Below, one piece after another: positions 34,640 to 44,040 of a stretch of DNA of 64,000 nucleotides. Made by a program: the position numbers and the translations under genes. The stretch covers positions 301,023 to 365,022 of the forward strand of contig NZ_MPOB01000005.1 in NCBI RefSeq assembly GCF_002148795.1, written 5' to 3'. A model generated the notes under the pieces. It searched no databases and was not told the origin of the DNA. It saw only the letters and a program-made list of their open reading frames with translations. Source of the stretch: Oceanibaculum nanhaiense (GTDB taxonomy: Bacteria; Pseudomonadota; Alphaproteobacteria; Oceanibaculales; Oceanibaculaceae). Each line of letters begins with the position of its first letter. The first letter of the stretch is position 1.

Positions 34640-37087
34640 ATGCGCGTCCTGTTCATCGATACCAAGCCCTTCAATCCCAACCGATACATCGCGCGCGCCG
34701 TGTTCGAGGCGCTGGCCGCCGATCCGCGCGTGGCGGAAGCGATATGGGCGGAGTACGCCGACGCCGTGCCGCTGGCGCAGGCGACGAAGTTCGACCTGCT
34801 GTTCGCTTTCGACGGGGAGGAGGCGCGCAACCCGGTCATCGATCATCTGCTGCGGCTGATCCCGCGCAGCCTGGTCTGGTTCACCGAAGACCCCTATGAG
34901 CGCGGCGTGAACCTGCCGCTGGCCCGGAAATTCGACCTGATCTTCACCAATGACGGGACCAGTGCTGATTTCTATGACGGGCGCGGCATCCATCTGCCGC
35001 TGGCCGCCGATCCGGCACGGCATCGTTTCGAGATCGCCACGGCGGCACCGCGCTACGACATCTTCTTCGCCGGGACCGCCTGGCCGAACCGGCTGAAATT
35101 CCTGCGCGCGCTGAAGCAGCACCGTCCGGACCTGCGCTGCAAGTTCGTGCTGGTGACGAATGACGCGCTGGACCCGCATCTGGGCGATCTGCGCGACGGC
35201 TTCAGCTTCACGCCGGGCGTGTCGATCCGCGATTTCTGCCGGCTGGCCAATGCGGCAAGGCTAACGCTCACCCTGCCGCGCAAATTTTCGACATCCGACG
35301 CCGATCCGGAAGCCGCCAGCGACACGCCGGGGCCGCGCTTCTTCGAGGTGGCGCTGGCCGGCTCCTGCCAGATCGTCGATGCGGAGACCACGAAGGCGGC
35401 ATCCGGCCTGTTCGAGGAGGGCACGCATTATCTGGGCTTCCGCACCATGGAGGAATGCCTGGCGCAGATCGACGCGGCGCTGGCAGACGATGACAGACGG
35501 CTAACCATCGCGCGGGCGGCACAGGCGCATGTGGCGGAAAATCATCTCTACGCCAGCCGCGTGGCGGCGATGCTTGACCGCGCGGCGGACCTGCCGGCGA
35601 AGCCGCTGCCGGCAGCCGAAGGCAAGCCGCGCATGCTGTTCGTCACCCACAACATCGTCCAGCATGGCCGCTTCGGTGGGGCGGAGACCTATCTGGAGGC
35701 GATCCGCCAGCACATCGGCGCGGTGGAGCCCTGGATACTGGTGCCGGACACGCGCAAGCCGGATGGCCGCAGCTTCCTGCTCTATGACCGCGATCTCACG
35801 GTGCGCCAGACGATCCGCCTCGCGCGGCCCAGCCATCCCGATCTGCTGACCCATCCGGAGCTGGAGATCGCCTTCCAGAAGCTGCTGGCGGAATACGGCT
35901 TCGCCGCCGTGCATTTCAACCATCTGCTGGGCTTCGTGCCGTCGCTGCCGCTGGTGGCGAAGGCGATGGGCGCGCGCACGCTCTATTCGCTGCACGATTA
36001 TTATCCGCTGTGCGAGCGCTTCAACCTGCTCGGGCCGGATGGGCGCTATTGCGACATCGAAAACCTGCCGGAGGGCGCCTGGGATACCAGCCTTGCCCTG
36101 ATCCAGGGGGTCGATCCCGACAGCCAGGCGCGGCGCCGGCGCTTCTGGCGCGAGAGCCTGTCGGCCATCGACATCGTGCTGGCCGGCTCCGAGGCGAGTG
36201 CCCGACTGCTGCACCTGATTTACCCGGAGACCGAGGCACGCACCCGGCTGTTGCTGCCGCCAATCAACCGGGTCGAGCCGGCGGCGCGGTCGGAAGGTGG
36301 GCCGCTGAAGGTGGCGCATCTCGGCAATTTCGCGCGCCACAAGGGGGCCGATGCGATCCTTGATGCCATCGCGCGCTGCGCCGGCCAGCCGCTGGAGTTC
36401 CATATCTTCGGGCGGATCGACCCGGAATATCAGGCGCGGCTGGAAGCGCATGCAGGCCCAGAGGGTGGGAGCGGTGTCGTGCTGCACGGCCCGTTCAATG
36501 GCGGCGCGGTGCCGGCGGCGCTGGCCGAATGCGATGTGATGCTGTTCCTGTCCACCTGGCCGGAGACCTATGGCATCACCCTGTCGGAGGCGCAGGCCGC
36601 CGGCCTCGTGCCCATCGTCACCGATATCGGCGCGCCGGCCGAGCGGGTGCGCGACGGCGAGAACGGGTTTCTGGTGCCGGTCGGGGATGGCAAGGCGGTT
36701 GCTGATATCCTGCTGTCGCTAGCGGCAGACCCCCTAATGGCGAACCGGGGCCGGCTGGATACCCTGCGCGCGCAGCTGCCCGATGTGCCGGGCATTGATG
36801 GGTACGGCTTCGTCAGCGGGCTGGAGGATATCTATGCCGGGCTGGCGCTGGTACCGGGTGCAAAGCTGGACACCCGCCGGCTGCTGTCGCTGCAGGAGTT
36901 CGGCCAGTTCCTCGACAGCCCGTTCTGGACACGGCGCGGCGGCCTGGCTTTCCTGACCGGCGGGCAGGGCATCGGCTTTCTGGTCCGCCGCTTCATCGTG
37001 GTCGCCCGCACCGACGGGTTTGGCCTCGCGCTGCGGCTGGCGCGGCACAAGCTGCGGGCGATCCTGCACCGGATGCGCATGGCATGA
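34640..37087 (+). CDS. Two-domain glycosyltransferase (CgeB-like plus GT4)
   Basis: An 815-aa protein with two glycosyltransferase units. Residues 1 to about 320 resemble CgeB/Glyco_trans_1_2 proteins: VWFTEDPYERGVNLPLA, LIFTNDGTSADFYDG, IFFAGTAWPNRLKFLRAL, PGPRFFEVALAGSCQI and RAAQAHVAENHLYASR. Residues of about 330-720 are a GT4 unit: FVTHNIVQHGRFGGAETYLEAI, LYSLHDYYPLCERFNLL, VAHLGNFARHKGADAI, and the donor-site PETYGITLSEAQAAGLVPIV. It may add two successive sugars. The stop overlaps the next gene (ATGA), which is a stand-alone relative of its N-terminal half. The start at 34640 lies 12 bp after the GT2 gene. Confidence 0.85.
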   Translation: MRVLFIDTKPFNPNRYIARAVFEALAADPRVAEAIWAEYADAVPLAQATKFDLLFAFDGEEARNPVIDHLLRLIPRSLVWFTEDPYERGVNLPLARKFDLIFTNDGTSADFYDGRGIHLPLAADPARHRFEIATAAPRYDIFFAGTAWPNRLKFLRALKQHRPDLRCKFVLVTNDALDPHLGDLRDGFSFTPGVSIRDFCRLANAARLTLTLPRKFSTSDADPEAASDTPGPRFFEVALAGSCQIVDAETTKAASGLFEEGTHYLGFRTMEECLAQIDAALADDDRRLTIARAAQAHVAENHLYASRVAAMLDRAADLPAKPLPAAEGKPRMLFVTHNIVQHGRFGGAETYLEAIRQHIGAVEPWILVPDTRKPDGRSFLLYDRDLTVRQTIRLARPSHPDLLTHPELEIAFQKLLAEYGFAAVHFNHLLGFVPSLPLVAKAMGARTLYSLHDYYPLCERFNLLGPDGRYCDIENLPEGAWDTSLALIQGVDPDSQARRRRFWRESLSAIDIVLAGSEASARLLHLIYPETEARTRLLLPPINRVEPAARSEGGPLKVAHLGNFARHKGADAILDAIARCAGQPLEFHIFGRIDPEYQARLEAHAGPEGGSGVVLHGPFNGGAVPAALAECDVMLFLSTWPETYGITLSEAQAAGLVPIVTDIGAPAERVRDGENGFLVPVGDGKAVADILLSLAADPLMANRGRLDTLRAQLPDVPGIDGYGFVSGLEDIYAGLALVPGAKLDTRRLLSLQEFGQFLDSPFWTRRGGLAFLTGGQGIGFLVRRFIVVARTDGFGLALRLARHKLRAILHRMRMA

Positions 37088-38055
37088 AGCACGACGCCCT
37101 GAAAATCCTGATCGTCAGCGGCACGCCGGATGCGCTGAACAGCAATGCCGGTTTGCGCAGCCATGTCGGCGAGGGCTTCCGCACGGCCTTTCCCGAGGCG
37201 ACAATCGTCGTCTCTTCCTATGAGGATGGGCTGCGCCAGGCGCGCGCGCTGAAGCCCGATCTGGCGCTGGCATTCGGCTCGATCATGCTGGACAGCAGCG
37301 ATTTCGGCCCGCTGGCGGAAGAGATGCGGCGGACCGGCGGCAAGCTGGCCTTCTGGCTGCATGACGATCCCTACGAGTTCGACATGAATGCCCGCATCTA
37401 CGGCATGGCGGATGCGATCTTCACCAATGACCGGGCGAGCCTCGATTTCTACCCGCCGAACCTCGCCGTGCATCACCTGCCGCTGGCCGGCAGCCGCGCC
37501 GTGCATTGGCGCCCGGTCGAGTGCCGTGCCGGGCCGGAGCTGTTCTTCTGCGGCCACCGTTTCGCCAACCGCGCCCGGCTGTTCGGTGATCTCGCCCATC
37601 ATGCCCAGGCGCTTGGCGCTTCGATGACAATCGTCGGCAGCGGCTGGGAGCGTGATGCCATCGCAGGCGTGACAGCCATGCGCTTGCCGGGGGCGGCGCT
37701 GCCCGACCTCTATGCCGCGTCGCTGGCGGTCGCCAATGTCGGGCGCGACGAGAGCCTCGCCAACCGGCGCTTTGCTATCCGTCCCTCCACGCCGGGACCG
37801 CGCAGTTTCGAGGCGGCCTTCGCCGGCGCGGCGCAGATCATGCTGGTGGAGGGGCTGGAAATTCTCGATTATTTCGAGCCGGAGACGGAAATCCTGCTGG
37901 CCGACGATGCCGACGGCTTCGCCGCGCAGTGGGACAGGCTGCTGAAGGATCGCGACCTCAGCCTGAAGCTTGGCCGCAACGCACAACGCCGCGCCGAGGC
38001 CGAGCATGGCTACGAGGCGCGCGCCCGGCGCATCGTCGAACTCGTATTCGGCTAG
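37084..38055 (+). CDS. CgeB-like glycosyltransferase
   Basis: A 323-aa protein homologous to the first half of the preceding 815-aa protein. Shared positions include FWLHDDPYEFD (compare VWFTEDPYERG), AIFTNDRASLDFY, HHLPLAGSR, FFCGHRFANRARLFGDL, and GPRSFEAAFAGAAQIM with RNAQRRAEAEHGYEARARRI at the end. This pattern is the Glyco_trans_1_2/CgeB family. It is translationally coupled to the upstream gene by a 4-bp overlap and ends the glycosyltransferase set. It probably adds a related sugar. Acceptor is unknown. Confidence 0.82.
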   Translation: MKHDALKILIVSGTPDALNSNAGLRSHVGEGFRTAFPEATIVVSSYEDGLRQARALKPDLALAFGSIMLDSSDFGPLAEEMRRTGGKLAFWLHDDPYEFDMNARIYGMADAIFTNDRASLDFYPPNLAVHHLPLAGSRAVHWRPVECRAGPELFFCGHRFANRARLFGDLAHHAQALGASMTIVGSGWERDAIAGVTAMRLPGAALPDLYAASLAVANVGRDESLANRRFAIRPSTPGPRSFEAAFAGAAQIMLVEGLEILDYFEPETEILLADDADGFAAQWDRLLKDRDLSLKLGRNAQRRAEAEHGYEARARRIVELVFG

Positions 38056-38102
38056 AATAACGCCTATCTGAACTGTTTGCCCTTTCCGGAATTTCGGAGA
38101 CC

Positions 38103-40766
38103 ATGATGGAGCGCCTCGACCAGACCCCGGTGCACTCGGCGCCGCAGGTGATCCGCCGCGAGGATTACACGCCGCCGGATTTCCGGGTGGACCGCATCGA
38201 CCTGCATGTCGATATCCGCGAGGGCGAGACCATCGTGACCTCGACATTGTCGGTGATCGGCCGGCCGGAGCGCGACAAATACGCGCCGCTGGTGCTGGAC
38301 GGGCAGAATCAGGAACTGATCTACCTGAAGATCGATGGCGAGGATGTGCCACCCTGCAAATACACGGTCGGCGAGGAACGGATGACCGTGGAGGAGGTGG
38401 CTGACCGCGCGCTGGTCGAGATCCGCACCCGCATCCATCCAGAGACGAACACGGCGCTGGAGGGGCTCTACCGTTCGGGGTCGATGTACTGCACCCAGTG
38501 CGAGCCGGAGGGCTTCCGCCGCATCACCTACTTCGTGGACCGGCCCGACAATATGGCGCTGTTCACCACCACCATCGAGGCGGACAAGGAAGCCTGTCCG
38601 GTGCTGCTGTCGAACGGCAACCCGTTGGGCGCAGGCGATCTGCCCGGCGGCCGGCACTGGGCGAAATGGGAAGACCCGTTCCGCAAGCCGGCCTATCTGT
38701 TCGCGCTGGTCGCCGGCGACCTCGTGCCGGTGACCGACAAGTTCGTCACGGCATCGGGGCGCACGGTCGATCTGCGCATCTATGTCGAGCAGGGCAACGA
38801 GAACAAATGCGCCCATGCCATGGACTCGCTGAAGCGCTCCATGCGCTGGGACGAGGAGGTGTTCGGGCTGGAATACGACCTCGACATCTTCATGATCGTC
38901 GCGGTCGGCGACTTCAACATGGGCGCGATGGAGAACAAGGGCCTCAACATCTTCAATGCTAAATACGTGCTGGCCAAGCCCGACACCGCGACCGACAGCG
39001 ACTATCAGCTGATCGAGGGCATCATCGCCCACGAATATTTCCACAACTGGACGGGCAACCGCGTCACCTGCCGCGACTGGTTCCAGCTCAGCCTAAAGGA
39101 AGGGCTGACGGTGTTCCGCGACCAGGAATTCTCCGCCGACATGAATGCGCGCTCGGTGAAGCGCATCCAGGATGTGCGGGCGCTGCGCGCCGCCCAGTTC
39201 CCGGAGGATGCGGGGCCGATGGCGCATCCGGTACGGCCCGATTCCTATATCGAGATCAATAATTTCTATACCGCCACCGTCTATGAGAAGGGGGCGGAGG
39301 TGGTGCGCATGTACCACACGTTGCTGGGTACCGAGGGCTTCCGCAAGGGCATGGATCTGTATTTCCAGCGTCATGATGGCGATGCCGTCACCTGCGAGGA
39401 TTTCTGCCTCGCCATGGAGGCCGCCAACGGCGCCAATCTCTCGCAGTTCCGCCGTTGGTACGAGCAGGCCGGCACGCCGCAGGTGAAGGCCAGTGGACGC
39501 TATGATGCGGCGGCCCGCACCTATACGCTGACCATCGAGCAATCGACCGCACCGACGCCCGGCCAGCCGGACAAGCAGCCGCTGCTGCTGCCGATGGCGA
39601 TGGGGCTGGTCGGCAAGAAGTCGAAGGCCGATCTGCCGTTGCAGCTCGACGGCGAGAACGCCGTTCACGGGACCGAGCGCGTGCTGCGTGTGACCGAGGC
39701 ACGGCAAATCTTCACCTTTGTCGATGTCGATGAGGAGCCGGTGCCCTCGCTGTTCCGTGGCTTCTCCGCCCCGGTGAAGCTGGATGCCGGGCATGACGAG
39801 GATGACCTCGCCTTCCTGATGGCGCATGACAGCGACGAGTTCAACCGCTGGGAAGCCGGGCAGGCACTGGCCCGCAAGCTGCTGCTCGGCATGGTGGATG
39901 AGCGCGCCGCCGGCCGGGAGATGACCGTACCCGACAGTTTCGTCGCCGCCTTCCGCCGGGTGCTGACCGATGGCGAGGCTGCGCCGGCTTTCCGCGCGCA
40001 GGCGCTGGCGCTGCCCAGCGAGGGCGATATCGGCGAGGCGATGCGCACCATCGATGTCGATGGCATCCATGCGGCGCGCGAGCATCTGCGGCGCTTTCTG
40101 GCCGGCAAGCTGAAATCGGAATTGCGCGCGACCTACGAGGCGATGGCGGTGCCGGGTGTTCAGCTGGACGGCGAGGCCATCGGCAAGCGGGCGCTGCGCA
40201 ATCTGTGCCTGGGCTACCTGGCCGGGCTGGATGCGGACGGGCTGGCGCTGGCGGCAGCCCAGTTCGATGCCGCCGAGGTGATGACCGACAGTGTGGCGGC
40301 GCTGGTTTGCCTGGCCGATAGCACGGATGCGGCGGGCGACCGCGCGCTGGCCGCCTTCCACCAGCGCTGGCGGCATGATCCGCTGGTGATGGACAAATGG
40401 TTCGCGATCCAGGCGATGGCCAGAAGGCCGGACACGCTGGCGCGGGTGAAGGCGCTGATGGGCGACCCATCCTTCAGCGTGAAGAACCCGAACAAGGTGC
40501 GCTCGCTGCTGGGTGCCTTCGCGGCGGGCAACCCGGTGCGGTTCCACGCCGCCGACGGTTCGGGCTATCGCTTCATCGCCGATCAGGTGATCGCGTTGGA
40601 CCCGATGAACCCGCAGGTGGCGGCGCGGCTGTTCAGCCCGTTCGCGCGCTGGCGGCGCTTCGATGACGGACGTCAGGCGTTGCTGAAGGCCGAGATCGAG
40701 CGCGTGCTGGCGACGCCGAAACTCTCCAAGGACGTGTACGAGGTCGCTTCGAAGAGCGTGGCCTAA
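38103..40766 (+). CDS. pepN: Aminopeptidase N
   Basis: An 887-aa M1 zinc aminopeptidase of the E. coli PepN type, cleaving N-terminal residues from peptides in the cytosol. The substrate-binding GAMEN is at about 274-278, and the zinc motif HEYFHNWTGN starts at His310, with the second Glu about 19 residues later (SLKEGLTVFRDQEF). QCEPEGFRRITYF and YEKGAEVVRMYHTLLG are typical. The length matches PepN closely, so no truncation. Two adjacent ATG codons (38103 and 38106) follow a CGGAG site. It converges on the puuB-like gene with a 4-bp overlap at the stop codons. Confidence 0.96.
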   Translation: MMERLDQTPVHSAPQVIRREDYTPPDFRVDRIDLHVDIREGETIVTSTLSVIGRPERDKYAPLVLDGQNQELIYLKIDGEDVPPCKYTVGEERMTVEEVADRALVEIRTRIHPETNTALEGLYRSGSMYCTQCEPEGFRRITYFVDRPDNMALFTTTIEADKEACPVLLSNGNPLGAGDLPGGRHWAKWEDPFRKPAYLFALVAGDLVPVTDKFVTASGRTVDLRIYVEQGNENKCAHAMDSLKRSMRWDEEVFGLEYDLDIFMIVAVGDFNMGAMENKGLNIFNAKYVLAKPDTATDSDYQLIEGIIAHEYFHNWTGNRVTCRDWFQLSLKEGLTVFRDQEFSADMNARSVKRIQDVRALRAAQFPEDAGPMAHPVRPDSYIEINNFYTATVYEKGAEVVRMYHTLLGTEGFRKGMDLYFQRHDGDAVTCEDFCLAMEAANGANLSQFRRWYEQAGTPQVKASGRYDAAARTYTLTIEQSTAPTPGQPDKQPLLLPMAMGLVGKKSKADLPLQLDGENAVHGTERVLRVTEARQIFTFVDVDEEPVPSLFRGFSAPVKLDAGHDEDDLAFLMAHDSDEFNRWEAGQALARKLLLGMVDERAAGREMTVPDSFVAAFRRVLTDGEAAPAFRAQALALPSEGDIGEAMRTIDVDGIHAAREHLRRFLAGKLKSELRATYEAMAVPGVQLDGEAIGKRALRNLCLGYLAGLDADGLALAAAQFDAAEVMTDSVAALVCLADSTDAAGDRALAAFHQRWRHDPLVMDKWFAIQAMARRPDTLARVKALMGDPSFSVKNPNKVRSLLGAFAAGNPVRFHAADGSGYRFIADQVIALDPMNPQVAARLFSPFARWRRFDDGRQALLKAEIERVLATPKLSKDVYEVASKSVA

Positions 40767-42049
40767 CGCCCGATCATATCCAGCAGGCGGAAATAGAACA
40801 TCGCCAGCACCAGGGCCGGCGTGCGCAAGGGGCCGCCGGGGAACGGCATGTGGCGGATGCGGCCGAAGATATCCAGCCGCTCCGCCTGGCCGGCGACCGC
40901 CTCGGCGATGAGCCGCCCGGCGAGGCCGGACAGCGCCACACCCTGGCCGGAGAAGCCCTGCGCGTAATAGACATTGCCGTCCAGCCGCCCGAAATCCGGA
41001 ATCCGGCTGGTGGTGATGCCGATCAGGCCGCTCCAGGCCTGTGTGACCTCGATATCGGCAAGCTGCGGGAACACCCGGGTGAGCTTGCGGCGCAGATAGG
41101 CGCGAAGGTTGGGCGGATCGATTGCGGAATAATTCGCCCCGCCGCCGAACATCAGCCGGTTGTCGGATGTCGCGCGGAAATAATTCAGGATGTGGTTGCA
41201 CTCGCCGACCGCGAGGCCGCCCTTCACCAGCCCTTCCAGCCGGGCTGGATCCATCGGCTCGGTCACGCAGACGAAGCTGCCGACCGGCATGACATAGGGG
41301 CGCAGCCGCGGCACCAGCCTGCCCAGATAGGCGTTGGTGGCGATGACAAGGTGGCGGCAGCGGATCGTGCCACTTTCCGTCGTCACGCTGGGATTCTCGC
41401 CCATCGTCAGGGACAGTGCCTTTGTGCCCTCATACAGCGTGGCGCCGGCTTGCTCCGCGGCGCGGGCGAGGCCCAGCAGATAGGCATAGACCTGCAGATG
41501 CCCGGCGCCGGGGTCGAGCAGCCCGCCGAGATAGCGGGTGCTGGCGACGGTCGCGCGCATCTCCGCCGTGTCCAGCAGCCGGGCCGGCTGGTCATAGCCA
41601 TAGCCCTCCAGCCATTCCGCGTGCTCGGCGCGCAGCCCCGCCATCTGGTGCCGGCTGAGCGCGGCATAGAGATAGCCCCAGCTGAGATCGCAGTCGATGC
41701 CGTGACGTTCCGTCCGCTCGGCGATGATGCGCTTGGCCTCTTCCGCCATGTCCCAGACAAGACGGGCATCCTGCTTGCCCAGCGCCGATTCGATCTTGCC
41801 CATGCCGGAGGAATAGGCCGTGCAGATCTGCCCGCCATTGCGGCCCGACGCCCCCCAGCCGATGCGCTGCTGCTCGATCAGCGCCACCTTGTAGCCGCGT
41901 TCCGCCAGGTTCAGCGCCGCCGACACGCCGGTCAGCCCGCCGCCGATGACGCAGACATCGATGTCCAGGTCGCCCGCCAGCGCCGGCCGCGCGGACGGTG
42001 CGGTGGCCGTGTCGGCGTACCAGCTGGGCGGTGTTTCAGGATGGGTCAT
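40763..42049 (-). CDS. puuB: FAD-dependent oxidoreductase, gamma-glutamylputrescine oxidase-like
   Basis: A 428-aa DAO-family flavoenzyme. The FAD-binding motif VCVIGGGLTGVSAALNLAERG (residues of about 31-51) and the C-terminal YYAQGFSGQGVALSGLAGRL motif are those of PuuB/OrdL-type amine oxidases. The substrate assignment rests on its position head to head with a PuuA-like glutamine synthetase homologue: PuuB oxidises gamma-glutamylputrescine. Glycine or other amine oxidases are possible alternatives. The ATG at 42049 is chosen as the frame upstream overlaps the shared promoter. The 143-bp gap to puuA probably holds divergent promoters. Confidence 0.83.
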   Translation of the reverse strand: MTHPETPPSWYADTATAPSARPALAGDLDIDVCVIGGGLTGVSAALNLAERGYKVALIEQQRIGWGASGRNGGQICTAYSSGMGKIESALGKQDARLVWDMAEEAKRIIAERTERHGIDCDLSWGYLYAALSRHQMAGLRAEHAEWLEGYGYDQPARLLDTAEMRATVASTRYLGGLLDPGAGHLQVYAYLLGLARAAEQAGATLYEGTKALSLTMGENPSVTTESGTIRCRHLVIATNAYLGRLVPRLRPYVMPVGSFVCVTEPMDPARLEGLVKGGLAVGECNHILNYFRATSDNRLMFGGGANYSAIDPPNLRAYLRRKLTRVFPQLADIEVTQAWSGLIGITTSRIPDFGRLDGNVYYAQGFSGQGVALSGLAGRLIAEAVAGQAERLDIFGRIRHMPFPGGPLRTPALVLAMFYFRLLDMIGR

Positions 42050-42192
42050 GGGCCGCTGATACGCTTCTGACGGCCGCCCGGCAAGGGGGAATGGGGTCGA
42101 TGCGGCGATATGCCGGCTTAACCGGCCCCGCTTGCCAAGCCCTCTGCCGCCCTGTAGCCATAGGGACAGGCGCAACAGCTTTTCAGGGCATC

Positions 42193-43572
42193 ATGAGCGA
42201 CGAAAACCCCTTCGACATTGGCAAGGAATTTCCCGCCGAGGTGGCGGACTGGATTGCCGAGCGGCATATCGACGAGGTCGAATGCCTGGTGCCGGACATG
42301 GCGGGCATTCCGCGCGGCAAGATCCTGCCGGCCGAGAAATTCCTGCAAAGCTGGGGGGAGCGCGGCCTGCGCCTGCCGGAATCGATCTTCGTGCAGACCG
42401 TCACCGGGGATTTCCCCGACCAGGTCGATATCGACCCGGCGGATTCGGATATCTTTCTGGTGCCCGATGTCAGCACGCTGCGCGTCGTGCCCTGGTACAG
42501 CGACCCGACGGCGCAGGTGATCAATGACTGCTATTACGCCGATGGCCGGCCGGTCGATATCGCCAGCCGCCAGGTGCTGAAGCAGGTGCTGAAGCTCTAT
42601 GAGGAAAAGGGCTGGCAGCCGGTGGTGGCGCCCGAGGTCGAATTCTTCCTGGTGAAGCCGAACACCGATCCCGACTATCCGCTGGAGCCGCCGATCGGCC
42701 GGTCCGGCCGGGCCGAGACGGCGCGGCAGTCCTTCGGCATCGACGCGGTGAACGAGTTCGATCCGGTGTTCGAGGAGGTCTATGATTTCTGCGAGAAGCA
42801 GCAGATCGACGTCGATACGCTGAGCCACGAATCCGGCGCCGCGCAGATGGAGATCAACTTCAACCATGGCGAGCCGCTGGCGCTGGCCGACCAGGTGTTC
42901 CTGTTCAAGCGCACGCTGCGGCAGACGGCGCTGCGCCACAATATCTACGCCACCTTCATGTCGAAGCCGATGCAGGGCCAGCCCGGCAGCTCCATGCACA
43001 TCCATGTCAGCGTGGTCGATAAGAAGACCGGGCTGAACCTGTTCGCGCAGCCGAACGGCGAGGACAGTGCGGATTTCCTGGCCTTCATCGCCGGCCTGCA
43101 GCGCTACCTGCCGCGCGCCATGCCGCTGATGGCGCCCTATGTGAATTCCTACCGCCGCTTCGGGCCGCATTTCTCCGCCCCGCAGAACGTGCATTGGGGG
43201 CGCGACAACCGCACCACCGGCCTGCGCGTGCCGATCTCCGGCCCGAAGGCGCGGCGCGTGGAGAACCGCGTGGCGGGTGCCGATGCCAACCCCTACCTCG
43301 CCATCGCGGCGACGCTGGCGGCAGGCTATCTCGGCATCGAGGAAGGGCTGGAGGCGACCGCCCCGGTGGAGGGCGACGCCTATGGCATGAGCCGCGCGCT
43401 GCCCGGCCATCTGCAGGACGCGCTGGGCGGGCTCTACCGCTGCAAGGAGCTGCGCACCGTGCTCGGCGACCGCTTCGTGGATGTGCTCTGCGCCGTGAAG
43501 GAATGGGAATATGACGCCTACCAGCAGGTCATCAGCGCCTGGGAGCGCGAATTCCTGCTGCTGAACGTGTGA
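42193..43572 (+). CDS. puuA: Glutamine synthetase family protein, gamma-glutamylputrescine synthetase-like
   Basis: A 459-aa GS-fold enzyme that would join glutamate to putrescine with ATP, the first step of the Puu pathway. N-terminal beta-grasp runs to about residue 115. Catalytic-domain motifs are VVAPEVEFFLV (metal Glu), GAAQMEINFNHG, PGSSMHIHVS (ATP site) and RVENRVAGADANPYLAIAATLA near the C-terminus. The Tyr adenylylation site of biosynthetic GS is not seen. The ATG at 42193 gives the normal N-terminus; the frame upstream is read-through into the gap. It is divergent from the puuB-like gene, which supports the putrescine role over GlnA-type activity. Confidence 0.85.
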   Translation: MSDENPFDIGKEFPAEVADWIAERHIDEVECLVPDMAGIPRGKILPAEKFLQSWGERGLRLPESIFVQTVTGDFPDQVDIDPADSDIFLVPDVSTLRVVPWYSDPTAQVINDCYYADGRPVDIASRQVLKQVLKLYEEKGWQPVVAPEVEFFLVKPNTDPDYPLEPPIGRSGRAETARQSFGIDAVNEFDPVFEEVYDFCEKQQIDVDTLSHESGAAQMEINFNHGEPLALADQVFLFKRTLRQTALRHNIYATFMSKPMQGQPGSSMHIHVSVVDKKTGLNLFAQPNGEDSADFLAFIAGLQRYLPRAMPLMAPYVNSYRRFGPHFSAPQNVHWGRDNRTTGLRVPISGPKARRVENRVAGADANPYLAIAATLAAGYLGIEEGLEATAPVEGDAYGMSRALPGHLQDALGGLYRCKELRTVLGDRFVDVLCAVKEWEYDAYQQVISAWEREFLLLNV

Positions 43573-43629
43573 GGGCGGCTTTCTTATCTCTATGTTGATA
43601 TTTTCAAAGCATCGCTGACGTCCCTCTTA

Positions 43630-43882
43630 TCGTCACCCCCGCACTTGTTGCGGGGGTCCAGGGTCCAGCCCGCATGAGCGATGCCGAAGCAAGCCGAAGC
43701 CTGGATTCCCGGGACAAGCCCGGGAATGACGGCCAATGTGTTTGGCGATTTCTTTGCCACCTCTCCCATCGTCACCCTCGGGCTTGACCCCCCAGTACAC
43801 TCAATGGGGTCTAGGGGCGGTGCCCTGCCTTTTGCCGTTGCGGTCTGCCGCCCTGGATGCCCGGGTCAAGCCCGGGCACGAC
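43630..43882. repeat. Cluster of four palindromic intergenic repeat units (REP/BIME-like)
   Basis: Inside the 468-bp gap between puuA and tssB lie CGTCACCCCCGCACTTGTTG with GCGGGGGTCCAGGG (43631-43662), CCTGGATT plus CCCGGGACAAGCCCGGG plus AATGAC (43700-43730), GTCACCCTCGGGCTTGACC with a degraded right half (43771-43812), and CCCTGGATGCCCGGGTCAAG with CCCGGGCACGAC (43851-43882). Units alternate orientation, so transcripts could fold into strong hairpins. They also occur at 2.5 and 22.3 kb. The region has no convincing gene. Confidence 0.75.
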
Positions 43883-43924
43883 ACTGGATAACGCAAATTC
43901 CCCTCCCGTGAAATTTCGCATAAA

Positions 43925-44019
43925 CATGCAATTTATGATTGCATGATAAAAAACTTATGCGCTTAATATCGTCACACGCTTTGGTTGTGAATGATCGTGC
44001 GGACGCTCTTTTTCGCACG
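43925..44019 (+). promoter_or_regulatory. Putative T6SS promoter region with operator palindrome and leader hairpin
   Basis: An AT-rich segment stands out from its neighbours. CATGCAAT (43925-43932) and ATTGCATG (43938-43945) form a perfect 8-bp inverted repeat. TTGCAT at 43939-43944 and TTAATA at 43963-43968 (18-bp spacing) could be -35 and -10. Further down, CGTGCG (43996-44001) and CGCACG (44014-44019) form a leader hairpin ending 21 bp before the tssB start; the ribosome binding site AGGGAG lies just after it. The promoter call is inference. Confidence 0.4.
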
Positions 44020-44040
44020 GGATGCCAGGGAGAGTGACGC

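Noticed and set aside
39093-41201. Long antisense frame (702 codons) crossing pepN and the puuB-like gene
   Set aside because: Overlaps two well-supported genes completely; composition typical of antisense translation.
43630-43882. Possible CRISPR array
   Set aside because: Units differ in sequence, alternate in orientation, are irregularly spaced, and no cas gene is present. They fit palindromic REP-like elements.
43975-44010. Sigma54 promoter for the T6SS operon
   Set aside because: No GG-N10-GC core with proper flanks could be placed before tssB.
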